DNA from: CBDBBY01 sp965203215
Lineage (GTDB): Bacteria; Pseudomonadota; Alphaproteobacteria; Rhodobacterales; Rhodobacteraceae
Reading direction: 5' to 3'
Length of the DNA stretch: 64,000 nucleotides
Assembly: GCA_965203215.1 (NCBI GenBank)
Contig: CBDBBY010000001.1
Span: forward strand, 2,728,001 to 2,792,000
Of this stretch, positions 27,136 through 36,174 are shown piece after piece. The notes under the pieces were generated by a model. It worked only from the letters and a program-made list of their open reading frames with translations. It searched no databases and was not told where the DNA came from. Position 1 is the stretch's first letter. Each line of letters starts with the position of its first letter. Made by a program: the position numbers and the translations under genes.

Positions 27136-28877
27136 GCAGCTTGGACCTGATAAAGAAACAGCTGGTCTGGAGCCGACTGATTTCGGCCATCGAGGAGCAG
27201 GCTCAAACCGTCATCCGCACCGCTTTCAGCCAGTCCGTGCGCGAATGCGGCGATCTGTCCGCAGGAGTCTTCAATCGGCGCGGCGAAATGGTCGCGCAGG
27301 CGGTGACGGGGACTCCGGGGCACGTCAATGCCATGGCGATCTGCGTGAAGCATTTTCTGAAGAAGTTCCCGATCGACGCGATGCGTCCGGGCGACGTGTT
27401 CTGCACCAATGATCCCTGGCTGTCCGTCGGGCATTATCACGACGTCACCGTCGTAACGCCTGCATTCAGAGGCGATCGAGCCGTCGGCTTGCTGGCGAAC
27501 ACGTGCCACATTGTCGATATGGGCGGTCGAGGCTTCGGCCCCGACGCGCGGCAGGTTTATGAAGAAGGCATAAACATTCCGATCATGCACTTGGCGCGGG
27601 AGGGCCGAGTGAACGAAGACCTCATGAACATCCTTCGAACGAACGTCCGGAATCCGGAGGATATGGAGGGCGACTTCTACGCGATGATGAATTGCAACGA
27701 CGAAGGCGCCCGCCGGCTTTGCGGAATCATCGACGAGTTCGGATTGGAAGATATCGAAGACATCGGGCAGTACATCATCATGCAATCGCGCAAGAGCATC
27801 GAGAATGCCGTGCGCGAACTGCCCGACGGCGTCTTCCGCCACAGCACGGAACTGGACGGTTTCGACGAGCCGATCCGAATCGAGGCGGCACTGACGGTCG
27901 ATGGCGACAGCCTGAGCATAGATTATGCCGGTTCATCTCCGGCAAGCCCGTACGGAATCAATGTGGTTGAAAATTTCTGCCTTGCCTACACCGTGTTCGG
28001 CGTCAATTGCGTGATCGGCCCGAACATTCCGTGCAACGCCGGATCCATCGGCGTGGCGAAGGTGTCGGCGCCGGAGGGGTCGATCCTCAACGCCCGGCGG
28101 CCGATGCCGGTATCGGCCCGGCATGTGATCGGCCAGATGCTGCCGGATGTCGTGTTCGGGTGCCTCTCGCAGGCGATCCCGAGCAGGGTGCCTGCGGAAG
28201 GCGCGGGCGCGATGTGGAATCCGATGATCCGCGGAGGGCGAACGGCGATCGATCCCGCGGCGGCGGCCGTCGCGCCGACTGTCGGGCCGGACTACGACGT
28301 CATATTGTTCAATACCGGCGGAACCGGAGGCCGACCGACAATGGACGGGATGACGGCGACCGCGTTTCCGAGCGGAGTGCGAACGCCGCCGGTCGAAGCC
28401 GTCGAGTCCGCCTTTCCGCTGATCGTGTGGCGCAAGGAGTTCCGCGAAGGATCGGGCGGAGCCGGCCGAAACCGGGGCGGCTTGGGCCAGATTCTTGAAA
28501 TCGGCGGAGCCGACGGCGCTCCGTTCAGCGTGGCGGCAATGTTCGATCGGACTTGGCGAGCGGCCGAAGGGCGGCACGGAGGCATGGACGGCGCCGCTGG
28601 CGCTGTTCGGCTCGATGACGGCAATACTTTGAAAAGCAAAGGGCGGCAGACCGTCGGTTACGGCAGGCGGCTGCTACTTGAGCTGCCGGGAGGCGGCGGA
28701 TACGGTCCGCCGACGGATCGGGAACCCGCCCGGGTCCGGGAGGACGTGCTTGACGGATTGATCACGGTTCGTTCGGCCAGAGACGACTACAAGGTCGCGA
28801 TCGACAAAGACGGACATGTCGATATCGCTAAAACCTGCGAACTTAGACAGAACTTGGCGTCCCTTGCTCAGGAATGA
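27132..28877 (+). CDS. hyuB: HyuB-type hydantoinase/oxoprolinase subunit B
   Basis: 581 residues matching the HyuB family end to end: FSQSVRECGDLSAGVFNRRG, GDVFCTNDPWLSVGHYHDV, NEDLMNILRTNVRNPEDMEGDF, and the C-terminal GGAGRNRGGLGQILEIGG and LLLELPGGGGYGPP. With HyuA it hydrolyses hydantoin-like or 5-oxoproline-like rings. The following amidotransferase-like gene starts at the very next base after the stop. Confidence 0.92.
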   Translation: MSSLDLIKKQLVWSRLISAIEEQAQTVIRTAFSQSVRECGDLSAGVFNRRGEMVAQAVTGTPGHVNAMAICVKHFLKKFPIDAMRPGDVFCTNDPWLSVGHYHDVTVVTPAFRGDRAVGLLANTCHIVDMGGRGFGPDARQVYEEGINIPIMHLAREGRVNEDLMNILRTNVRNPEDMEGDFYAMMNCNDEGARRLCGIIDEFGLEDIEDIGQYIIMQSRKSIENAVRELPDGVFRHSTELDGFDEPIRIEAALTVDGDSLSIDYAGSSPASPYGINVVENFCLAYTVFGVNCVIGPNIPCNAGSIGVAKVSAPEGSILNARRPMPVSARHVIGQMLPDVVFGCLSQAIPSRVPAEGAGAMWNPMIRGGRTAIDPAAAAVAPTVGPDYDVILFNTGGTGGRPTMDGMTATAFPSGVRTPPVEAVESAFPLIVWRKEFREGSGGAGRNRGGLGQILEIGGADGAPFSVAAMFDRTWRAAEGRHGGMDGAAGAVRLDDGNTLKSKGRQTVGYGRRLLLELPGGGGYGPPTDREPARVREDVLDGLITVRSARDDYKVAIDKDGHVDIAKTCELRQNLASLAQE

Positions 28878-29585
28878 ATGGTGAAGCCCTTTCTCTACTT
28901 GGATAATTGGCGCGATCCGCAGCCCGAAACGCGGTTTGACAGGCGATTGCGTAACTTGCCCGTCAACATCGAAAGAATTCGGACCAACCATGGCGAGTTC
29001 CCTACCGGAACGGATTATTGCGCCGCTTATGTGAGTCCCAGCTTTGACGGAGCCTACGACGATCAGGATTGGATCCATCGCGAACACGAATTGCTGCGCG
29101 AGCTCGCAGCCAGCGGCGTTCCCATGATCGGCCTCTGCTTCGGAAGTCAGATACTTGCGTCGGCACTTGTCGGCAGGGACCAAGTGAGCGTGCGTGATCG
29201 CCGGGAAGCCGGATTCGGTGAAATCCGTCTTACGGCCGCCGCGCGAAATGATCCGCTGACAAGCTCGGCTCCTTCGCGGATGCCGGTGTTTCACTGGCAT
29301 GGAGACGAAGTCGGGTCCGAGCATCCCGATGTGGTCGTATTGGCCGAAAGCGACGATTGCGCCAATCAGGCATGGCGATGGGCGAAAGGCGATGTCTGGG
29401 GGATTCAACCGCATCCGGAATTCGATGCTGCAGGATTGATTGACTGGTTCGACAGGCACGACGAGATGTTCGAGAGCCATGGATTGCGGCGCGACGATCT
29501 CGTCAAGGATGCCCGCGGCTGCGATGATGCATTCAAAATGCTTGAGAATTTCCTTGCGTTCGCAGTCATGAAGCTGAAGTCGTAG
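28878..29585 (+). CDS. Class I glutamine amidotransferase-like hydrolase
   Basis: 235 residues with the GATase-1 triad: Cys in GLCFGSQ near 95, His in QPHPEFD near 175 with the paired Glu, and VFHWHGDEV in between. No synthase domain is attached, so it probably hydrolyses or transfers a gamma-glutamyl or carbamoyl group by itself. It directly follows hyuB without a gap and should be part of the same operon. The substrate cannot be told from sequence. It ends with TAG, backed by a TGA two codons on. Confidence 0.8.
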   Translation: MVKPFLYLDNWRDPQPETRFDRRLRNLPVNIERIRTNHGEFPTGTDYCAAYVSPSFDGAYDDQDWIHREHELLRELAASGVPMIGLCFGSQILASALVGRDQVSVRDRREAGFGEIRLTAAARNDPLTSSAPSRMPVFHWHGDEVGSEHPDVVVLAESDDCANQAWRWAKGDVWGIQPHPEFDAAGLIDWFDRHDEMFESHGLRRDDLVKDARGCDDAFKMLENFLAFAVMKLKS

Positions 29586-30440
29586 AAATGAATTTGCGCC
29601 ATTCCATCAACGCCGCGGCAGAGGATTGAAACGCGCGGCCCCGAACCAAGTCCCTGCACCGCTCCCGCGTAGGATAAACCCGCGATCTCAAACGGCTCAG
29701 CGACAGTGCATTCGAATTCGAAAGCACCGGGACAGCGGATGCATCGCCTCTCCATGCGAAGGCTCTTGATTGACATTTTCCAAAACATCTCCGGCACCGT
29801 CCGAAGTCCTGACTTCGACAGTTCGGTTCGATGTTTGCGCCGTTCCGGCTTGGCGTCCAAACGCCCCCGGCGAGCCTTGGCCGGAACGTCAGCGATGGAC
29901 GAGACCGACCGCCGACATCCCGGCGGCTCGCGCCGTGTCTTGGCGCGATGAATTTCCTTCCGGGGTTGTCCGCGAGCCCGGGCGGCGGCTGGCTGCGGGA
30001 CGGGCTTGATCCGACGCTGCGAACCGAAAGCTCAACTCCGCTCCGCGCAATTCCTGCCAGCCAAGCTGCCCGTCCGGAACAACGTTGCAAGGCAGGGCCA
30101 AGATTGCGGCTGAGCTCCGTCGTCCGAGCCGGAACGTCTCCGAGAGGGCAACCTGCGGACCCTGCCGGCCCTCGCGAAGCGCGGCGCCCTCAAGCCGGCG
30201 CGGAGCTTGCGGCCCAAGATCCGCGCGCGGCAAATTCGATTTCCGACTGCAAAACGCACAGGGTGCGTCTCATGATTTTTGGTCAGGCGGCGCGCGACAA
30301 ACCGTCCAGTCAAGGAAGTCGGTCCAACGATTGCTTTCGACGCAGCATTCCGCGGCAAGCAAGGCGTTGGCACCCGGTTTCGACCAGCGGCATCCTGTCT
30401 GAACAAAAACGAGAGACGCACCCGGAACGCAAATAAACGC
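29586..30440. other. 850-bp region without a recognised gene
   Basis: Open frames on both strands are Arg/Pro/Ala-rich and resemble no family. I see no IS ends. It may be degraded coding DNA. The right edge leads into the lipoprotein promoter. Confidence 0.35.
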
Positions 30441-30469
30441 TGGACATCGAACACCCCCCCCCGTAGAAT
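30441..30469 (+). promoter_or_regulatory. Promoter with a C9 tract in its spacer (candidate phase-variable)
   Basis: -35 TGGACA (30441-30446) and -10 TAGAAT (30464-30469) each match the sigma-70 consensus at five of six positions. They are separated by exactly 17 bases, nine of which are a C run (30454-30462). Slipped-strand changes in run length would move spacing off the optimum. The lipoprotein gene begins 92 bases downstream of the -10, behind a GAGGAA Shine-Dalgarno. Confidence 0.65.
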
Positions 30470-30561
30470 GGACGCGGCTGCCCGAAGGCGGCAGGAACAT
30501 CGCCCGTCCATCTGTTGCAGGATGGGGGGCACTGAACCGGCAGACTGACGAGGAAACACTC

Positions 30562-32511
30562 ATGGACGCTAAACTTATCGCAGCTCTGGCTTGTGCCGCG
30601 GCGCTGGCGCTCGGCGCCTGCTCCGGCGGCAATCCATCGACGCCCGCGGCTCCCGGGACCACCGATCCCGAGACGCCCTCCGATCCAGATCCCGCCGATC
30701 CCGGGACAACCGATCCGGATCCCGCCGATCCCGGGACAACCGATCCGGATCCCGCCGACCCGCCCGCGGACGGCATGACCGAGGCGGAACGGTTCGACAA
30801 AAAACTGAAAGAAGCGGAGGATGACTTGGCCGCCGCCCGGAACGGGGTGACGGCCGCTGTAGCCGGCACGGGAGACATCGCCGCCGCGCGGAAGGCTTTG
30901 ACGGACGCCATCGCGGCGGCGCGCGCGCTGGAGGCACCTCCGGACGACTCCGGAAGGACCGCCCGGGCGGTCAGGCTGGCCCTCAAGGCGGACGCCGCCG
31001 AGGCCGAGGACCTCCCGAGGCTGCGCGCCGCCGAAAGCAGCGCGGGCGCGGGATGGGCGGCGTCCTCCCTGGTCATAGAGAGGCTGCTCGGGACGCCTGA
31101 GGTCGCAGCGGTCCGCAATCGGCGCAGGAACGCCGACGGCACCGACAAAGCGACCCTGCTGAAGGATGCGGACATCCCGGCGGTCACGTATGAGGACGGA
31201 AAGGTCGTGATGTCCCCAGGCCTGGCCAGCAGCGGCGACCGGCTGCGCATGCGGGGAGCTCCGGTCACTCATACGCTTGGCTCGACAATTACGGGGGACA
31301 CCAGAGTTTTTCTGGCGTACGGGACCCAACCTAACAGTGATCGCCCGAACCAGTACTTGGACCCCGCCAAACCCACCCCCGGCGTCTCCCCCGTGTCCAT
31401 CGCCAACACCATCTCCGCCAACGACGGCGGCGATCCGAAACTCGTCGCCGGGCTGACGATCACTCCGGGCGGGCTTGTCGTAGACTTGGGCGGAAAGGGC
31501 GCGACCGGCATCGATCTCAGACTTTCTGAAAGCTATGACGGCTACGGCCAGATCTGGACCGCCGGTTCAACAACCAACGGATACGATCTGAAGCTGGATT
31601 TCGGCCCTCCGGCGACCTCGCCCGAGGGCGACGCAGAGCACTACTGGACTGCCGCGCTCATGCCGACGAGGGAGCATCTGAGGCTCCACAGCAGCGTGTT
31701 CAGGGACGGCGAACGGATCGTCCCGCTGGGCACCTACGCCTTGCGGCTGTCCAACCATATCGGCCGGGACAGGAATCTCGAAGACCCGGACGATCCGGTG
31801 GCCTCCGCGCGCGACGACGTGAACCACTACCTGTCCTATGCGGCCTACGGACACATGGAATTCAGACACCCACCAGGCCAAGGCGGGAACTCAGTGATGC
31901 CCGTGCAACGGATCTTCCCCTTCCATGTCGGCTATGACGCGTTCAAGGACGAGGCGGGCATGAGCAGCACGGACATCGCCGACGCCGACAAGATCACCAA
32001 TGGGAAGTTCAAGGGCCGGACCACGGCCGCGCAATTTCGGCAAGATAACTATGGAGGGATCGGGGTGGGTAACTGGCCGCGGTTGACGGGCGCCCACTAC
32101 CTGAGGCTGCGGGGCGATGTCACGCTGACCGCGACAATTTCCGGAACCGCGGCCGACAACAGGATCAGCGGAAAGATCACGAACCTGGAATCCTTCAGCA
32201 ACAGCAAGGGGGAATGGGAGAACTACGCCAATATATCAGGCGCTCTGACGCTCCAAGCGACCGACATCGACGCGAAAGGAGAGTTCAGAGGCGTCGTCGG
32301 CACCGCCTCCTTGCCGCTTTTCTCCGAGGGAGGCTACAGGGGGAACTTCTACGGACCGCCCGCTCGGCTGGAGGCGGCCGGAATCTGGCATCTCCAAGAC
32401 GGCCATCAGGGCACCGGCGCAGCCCAGAATCTGTATATCTTGGGCAGTTTCGGCGCGGCGCGCGTCCGCGAGGGCGGCGCCTACGGCGTCGCGACGGGGG
32501 CCGACGACTGA
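30562..32511 (+). CDS. Surface lipoprotein with TbpB-like C-terminal barrel
   Basis: 649 residues. A lipoprotein signal peptide ends in LALGAC (Cys at 20), followed by a Pro/Asp/Thr-rich linker with 10-residue repeats (PADPGTTDPD). Next is a predicted Ala-rich helical stretch (about 70-150), then mostly beta sequence. The C-terminus (EFRGVVGTASLPLF...GNFYGPPARLEAAGIWHL...LGSFGAARV) has the G-x-FYGP-x-A-x-E/L-x-x-G pattern of TbpB-type eight-stranded barrels in surface lipoproteins. Ligand is unknown; no TonB receptor is adjacent. The poly-C promoter and in-gene repeats suggest variable expression at the cell surface. A 12-bp-stem hairpin follows. Confidence 0.75.
   Translation: MDAKLIAALACAAALALGACSGGNPSTPAAPGTTDPETPSDPDPADPGTTDPDPADPGTTDPDPADPPADGMTEAERFDKKLKEAEDDLAAARNGVTAAVAGTGDIAAARKALTDAIAAARALEAPPDDSGRTARAVRLALKADAAEAEDLPRLRAAESSAGAGWAASSLVIERLLGTPEVAAVRNRRRNADGTDKATLLKDADIPAVTYEDGKVVMSPGLASSGDRLRMRGAPVTHTLGSTITGDTRVFLAYGTQPNSDRPNQYLDPAKPTPGVSPVSIANTISANDGGDPKLVAGLTITPGGLVVDLGGKGATGIDLRLSESYDGYGQIWTAGSTTNGYDLKLDFGPPATSPEGDAEHYWTAALMPTREHLRLHSSVFRDGERIVPLGTYALRLSNHIGRDRNLEDPDDPVASARDDVNHYLSYAAYGHMEFRHPPGQGGNSVMPVQRIFPFHVGYDAFKDEAGMSSTDIADADKITNGKFKGRTTAAQFRQDNYGGIGVGNWPRLTGAHYLRLRGDVTLTATISGTAADNRISGKITNLESFSNSKGEWENYANISGALTLQATDIDAKGEFRGVVGTASLPLFSEGGYRGNFYGPPARLEAAGIWHLQDGHQGTGAAQNLYILGSFGAARVREGGAYGVATGADD
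30691..30760 (+). repeat. In-frame 30-bp tandem repeat in the lipoprotein linker
   Basis: Two identical 30-base units (30691-30720, 30721-30750) and a partial third encode PADPGTTDPD. Perfect identity implies recent duplication. Unit number changes would alter linker length by ten residues without a frameshift. Confidence 0.9.
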
Positions 32512-32533
32512 CGGGCCCAACCCGAAGACTTCC

Positions 32534-32562
32534 GACTCCCGCGCCTTCCCGGCGCGGGAGTC
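32534..32562 (+). terminator. Hairpin after the lipoprotein gene
   Basis: A perfect 12-bp stem, GACTCCCGCGCC with GGCGCGGGAGTC, encloses a 5-base loop 22 bases past the stop. The T-run after it is short (GTTTC), so termination strength is uncertain. The rest of the gap to 32875 holds no recognised gene. Confidence 0.65.
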
Positions 32563-32875
32563 CCCGTTTCCGGAACAGGCGTTCCTTCGCAGACCGCATG
32601 CCCCGTTGAGACGCGGGAACCATTCCTTGTCCAGCGCTTTCGTGCCGCCGCTTCCAAGCGGAAACTCCCGAAAGCGCTGAAGCGGAATTCCCCAGTCCCG
32701 GATCGAGACTTCGTTCCGGGGACGAGGTTTGACGCCGGACGGGTCGTTTTTGCAGCCGATTCACGGTCGGATTCAAAGACGGAACCGAGCAGCTTCAACA
32801 AGCCGCCTGAGCGCGCCGCCGCCGACTTTTGCGCAAAGCTCGTCTTGTCAAGGCCGGCACGCCCGGCGAAGCAAG

Positions 32876-33586
32876 TCAATGGCCGCCGAAATACGCCTCC
32901 AGCAGTCTTGCGTCATTGCGCAGCTCGTCGGCGGTTCCGGACGTCTGCATGCGCCCGGATTCGAGCACATAAATGCGACTGGCCAATGAAAGCGCGAAAT
33001 TGGCGTTCTGCTCGGTGATCACGACCGCAAGGCCGTATTCCCGGTTGAGCCGCCGCACGACCTCGGCGATCTCCAAGCAGATTTTCGGCGCAAGACCGAT
33101 CGTCGGCTCGTCGACCAAAAGCAGCTCGGGGCTGGTCATCAACGCCCGCCCGAGCGAGACCATCTGCCGTTCTCCGCCGGATTGCGTCGATGTCTCCTGC
33201 CCCGCGCGTTCCAGCAAAGCCGGAAAAAGCTTGTGCACCACCTCCAGATTGCTTTGGATGTCTTCGCGCGCCGTGTAGGCCCCGACCATCAGATTGTCGC
33301 GAACCGACATGTAGGGAAACAGGTTGAAGCGCTCCGGCGCGTACCCCACTCCGCTCCGCACGATTTCCGAAGTCGGCCGACCGGTCAGGCCGTGGCCCTT
33401 CAGCCTTATCTCACCCTCGGTCCTCACAAGGCCCATTATGCTGTCCAGCAGCGTGGACTTGCCGGCGCCGTTGGGACCGACAACCGCTACGATCTCGCCC
33501 GGCTGAACGGTGATCGTGATGTCTGTCAGCGCCTGCGCCTTGCCGTAGAACGCGGATAGGTGATCGATCTCCAGATAGGACATCAT
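32876..33586 (-). CDS. livF: Branched-chain amino acid-type ABC transporter ATPase LivF
   Basis: 236 residues. Walker A VGPNGAGKST, signature TQSGGERQMVSLGRALM and Walker B LLLVDEPTIGLAP are complete, and the LivF-specific spacing is present. It is the last gene of the leftward importer operon. The start overlaps the livG stop (ATGATG). It powers uptake by the LivHM permease. Confidence 0.93.
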   Translation of the reverse strand: MMSYLEIDHLSAFYGKAQALTDITITVQPGEIVAVVGPNGAGKSTLLDSIMGLVRTEGEIRLKGHGLTGRPTSEIVRSGVGYAPERFNLFPYMSVRDNLMVGAYTAREDIQSNLEVVHKLFPALLERAGQETSTQSGGERQMVSLGRALMTSPELLLVDEPTIGLAPKICLEIAEVVRRLNREYGLAVVITEQNANFALSLASRIYVLESGRMQTSGTADELRNDARLLEAYFGGH

Positions 33587-34311
33587 GCGCCTCCCAGATA
33601 CGAGGCTTGAACGGCTGCGTCGTTCATCACTTCGCTGAACGCGCCCTCTGCGATCATCGTGCCGCGGTCGATGGCGATGGCGCGGTCGACGAGCGGTTCA
33701 AGCGCCGGCAGATCGTGGCTGACGATCAAGAAGGTCATCCCGTCCTTGCGCATGGATTGAATGAGGTCGGAAATCTGCGCGATTTCGCCGACGGTCAGAC
33801 CGGCGAATACCTCGTCCAGCAGCATGACGCGTGGGGCGGTGGCCATGGTGCGCGCCATCTCAAGCTTGCGCAGATCGCCCATGGCCAATTCCGACGGCTT
33901 CCGGAGCAGATCCGCCTCGGAAAACCCGACGCTGAGGGCCAGTTCTCTTTCCCGTTCGATATCGGGCGGCGAGACAATCATGCGCCAGATGTCGTCGGGC
34001 ATCAGGCCCACCCGAATATTCTCGGCCACATTCATGTCGCCGAAGGGGCGGGGGATCTGATAGGTCCGGCTGACCCCGGCCCGGATGCGCCGCGACGTGG
34101 GCAAGGCCGAGATTTCCCGCCCGAACAGTTCGATCGTGCCGCTGTTCTGCCGCAGCTCGCCCATGATCTGGCTGAAGACGGTTGTCTTGCCCGCCCCGTT
34201 CGGGCCGATCAGCCCCAGCGACTCGCCCTCTTCCAGCGAGAAGGACAGTTCGTTCGTGGCCAATAATCCGCCAAATCGCTTGACCAGATTCGTAACTTCC
34301 AGCGCGCTCAT
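33583..34311 (-). CDS. livG: Branched-chain amino acid-type ABC transporter ATPase LivG
   Basis: 242 residues from ATG 34311 (MSALEVTNLVKRFGG); the frame is open further upstream but there it only mirrors livM. Walker A IGPNGAGKTT, the family insert (TYQIPRPFGDMNVAENIRVGL), signature region SELAMGDLRKLEMARTMA and Walker B VMLLDEVFAGL are visible. The signature is slightly divergent (AMGDLR for SGGQ-type). The start shares four bases with the livM stop. Confidence 0.92.
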   Translation of the reverse strand: MSALEVTNLVKRFGGLLATNELSFSLEEGESLGLIGPNGAGKTTVFSQIMGELRQNSGTIELFGREISALPTSRRIRAGVSRTYQIPRPFGDMNVAENIRVGLMPDDIWRMIVSPPDIERERELALSVGFSEADLLRKPSELAMGDLRKLEMARTMATAPRVMLLDEVFAGLTVGEIAQISDLIQSMRKDGMTFLIVSHDLPALEPLVDRAIAIDRGTMIAEGAFSEVMNDAAVQASYLGGA

Positions 34312-35255
34312 GCAGTGCTTGCTTTCCTCAGACGGACGAAGCCGCGCTGCGCCAGTTCGAAAAGGCCCTTCGGCTGGTACATGTAAATGATCAGGGCGAT
34401 GGCGCCGTAGACGAAATAGCGCTCGGCCCCCGGAAGAACCGGACGCAGGTATTCCAGCAGGAAGGTCATGAAAAACGCACCGAAAATAGGTCCGACGATG
34501 GTTGAAGTGCCGCCCAGCAGCGCCGCGACGATGATGGTGAACAGGAAGTTGATGTCGAACATCGCGCGCGGCGCCAGCGAACCCAGGTAATGGACGTAAA
34601 ACGCGCCGCCCAGCCCTGCAATGAGCGCGCTCATCAGGAAAGCGAACGCCTTGAGGCGCGTGGTGCTGAGGCCCGACCCGCGGACGCTTTCCTCGTTCAT
34701 GCCGATGGCTGACAGCGCGGTGCCGATCCGGGTCTTCATCAGCAGCCACATGCTCACGGCAACGCTCAGCATGAGGACCGTCGACAGATAGTACCCGTTT
34801 GCCGCGCCGCGAGTCAGCGTCTGGATGCCCGACATGCCGCGCGTGCCGCCGGTCAGGTCGGGACGGATTACCTGCACCAGCTGATAGAGCAGCTCCATGA
34901 AGGCCAATGTGACCAGCGCGAAGTAGCTGCCGCGAATGCGCAGGGCAGGCAGCAGCAGCAGCAGGCCGGCGACCATGGTGAACAGGACCGCGACGGGAAT
35001 CGAGATTTCAATCGGCACGTCGAACCGTTTGGTCAGGATCGCCGTCGTGTAAGCCCCGATGCCGATCAGGAAGGGATGACCGAAGCTCACATACCCTGTT
35101 CGGCCCGACAGAACGTCCCAACTGATGGCGAAGATCGCCAGATAGTTGGCAAAGATCATCGTCCGCAGCGTGCCGCTGGAGACCGCCTGGGGCAGCAGGA
35201 GCATGCCCGCGATCAGACCGCCCCAGAGAACGAAGTGAATTCTGCGCAGCCCCAT
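34308..35255 (-). CDS. livM: Branched-chain amino acid-type ABC permease LivM
   Basis: 315 residues from ATG 35255 (MGLRRIHFVLWGGLIAGMLL). It has multiple membrane helices and the LivM signature GRTGYVSFGHPFLIGIGAYTTAI. The cytoplasmic loop contacting the ATPases (TRIGTALSAIGMNEESVRGSGL) is present. It forms the channel with LivH, encoded just upstream with a two-base gap. Confidence 0.92.
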   Translation of the reverse strand: MGLRRIHFVLWGGLIAGMLLLPQAVSSGTLRTMIFANYLAIFAISWDVLSGRTGYVSFGHPFLIGIGAYTTAILTKRFDVPIEISIPVAVLFTMVAGLLLLLPALRIRGSYFALVTLAFMELLYQLVQVIRPDLTGGTRGMSGIQTLTRGAANGYYLSTVLMLSVAVSMWLLMKTRIGTALSAIGMNEESVRGSGLSTTRLKAFAFLMSALIAGLGGAFYVHYLGSLAPRAMFDINFLFTIIVAALLGGTSTIVGPIFGAFFMTFLLEYLRPVLPGAERYFVYGAIALIIYMYQPKGLFELAQRGFVRLRKASTA

Positions 35256-35257
35256 GC

Positions 35258-36106
35258 TCAGAGTTCTTCGCGACCGAACAGGCCCCGGGGCCGCGTCACC
35301 AGCACGCCGATGATCAGCAGCATGGTGAATACTCCGCGCAGCTCCGGCGCCAGCATTGCAACCACGAAAACTTCGAGAAAGCCGACAATATGGGCAACGA
35401 CCAGTGTTCCGATGATCGATCCGATCCCGCCCACGATGACGATCGCGACCGAGATAATCAGCGGCGCAACCCACATTGACGGCGAAAGCTGCGTATAGCT
35501 GGCGAAGAACACGCCGCCGATCGCTCCCAACGCGCCGGAGATTCCCCAAGTGATCAGATTGATCCGGTCCGGGTCGACCCCCGAGATCGCCGCCCCCTTG
35601 GAATCCATCGAAACCGCCTGCATGGCGCGCCCGGTATGGGTAAGGCGCACGAACAGATAGAGTCCGATCAGGATCGCCCAGCTGATGAGCGTGGCGATCA
35701 GAATGTTATAGGTGACCGTTGCCCCGGCGACGTTGATCACGCCCGGAATGATCGGAAGCAGGATCTTGCTGCTGTCGCCGAAAACCAGCACGACCCCCGC
35801 TTGGACAACGACCGCCAGGATCAGCGTCGAAATCTCGACCGCGACATGTTCGCCTTTGAGCGTCTTGACGATCAGCCGGTATTTCAGGACGCCCATCAAA
35901 ACGCCCAGAGCGGCGGCTACGGCTACGCCCAACAGCTTGGGCATCCCAAGCGACTGCGACACCCAGAAATAAATATACGCGCCGACCATCAGATAGGCGC
36001 CGTAGGCCAGATTCAGGACGCGCCCGATGCTGAAGATCAGCGTGAAACCCATTGCGATAAGCGCATAGAGGCCGCTGAGCAAAAGCCCCTGAATCAATAT
36101 CTGCAA
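35258..36106 (-). CDS. livH: Branched-chain amino acid-type ABC permease LivH
   Basis: 282 residues, strongly hydrophobic, starting MQILIQGLLLSGLYALIAMG. It has IGRVLNLAYGAYLMVGAY and the loop HTGRAMQAVSMDSKGAAISGV typical of LivH. It follows the binding-protein gene by about 70 bases. Confidence 0.92.
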   Translation of the reverse strand: MQILIQGLLLSGLYALIAMGFTLIFSIGRVLNLAYGAYLMVGAYIYFWVSQSLGMPKLLGVAVAAALGVLMGVLKYRLIVKTLKGEHVAVEISTLILAVVVQAGVVLVFGDSSKILLPIIPGVINVAGATVTYNILIATLISWAILIGLYLFVRLTHTGRAMQAVSMDSKGAAISGVDPDRINLITWGISGALGAIGGVFFASYTQLSPSMWVAPLIISVAIVIVGGIGSIIGTLVVAHIVGFLEVFVVAMLAPELRGVFTMLLIIGVLVTRPRGLFGREEL

Positions 36107-36174
36107 TATGCACGGATCCCTGGCTGCGGGCGCGCGACGACGCGCGCCCGGTTCAAGCTATGCGCCCGGTCGGG

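Noticed and set aside
33583..34749. A 388-codon frame suggesting a larger LivG
   Set aside because: The first 146 codons are His/Arg-rich and only mirror livM in another frame. The ABC ATPase fold begins at ATG 34311, which overlaps the livM stop.
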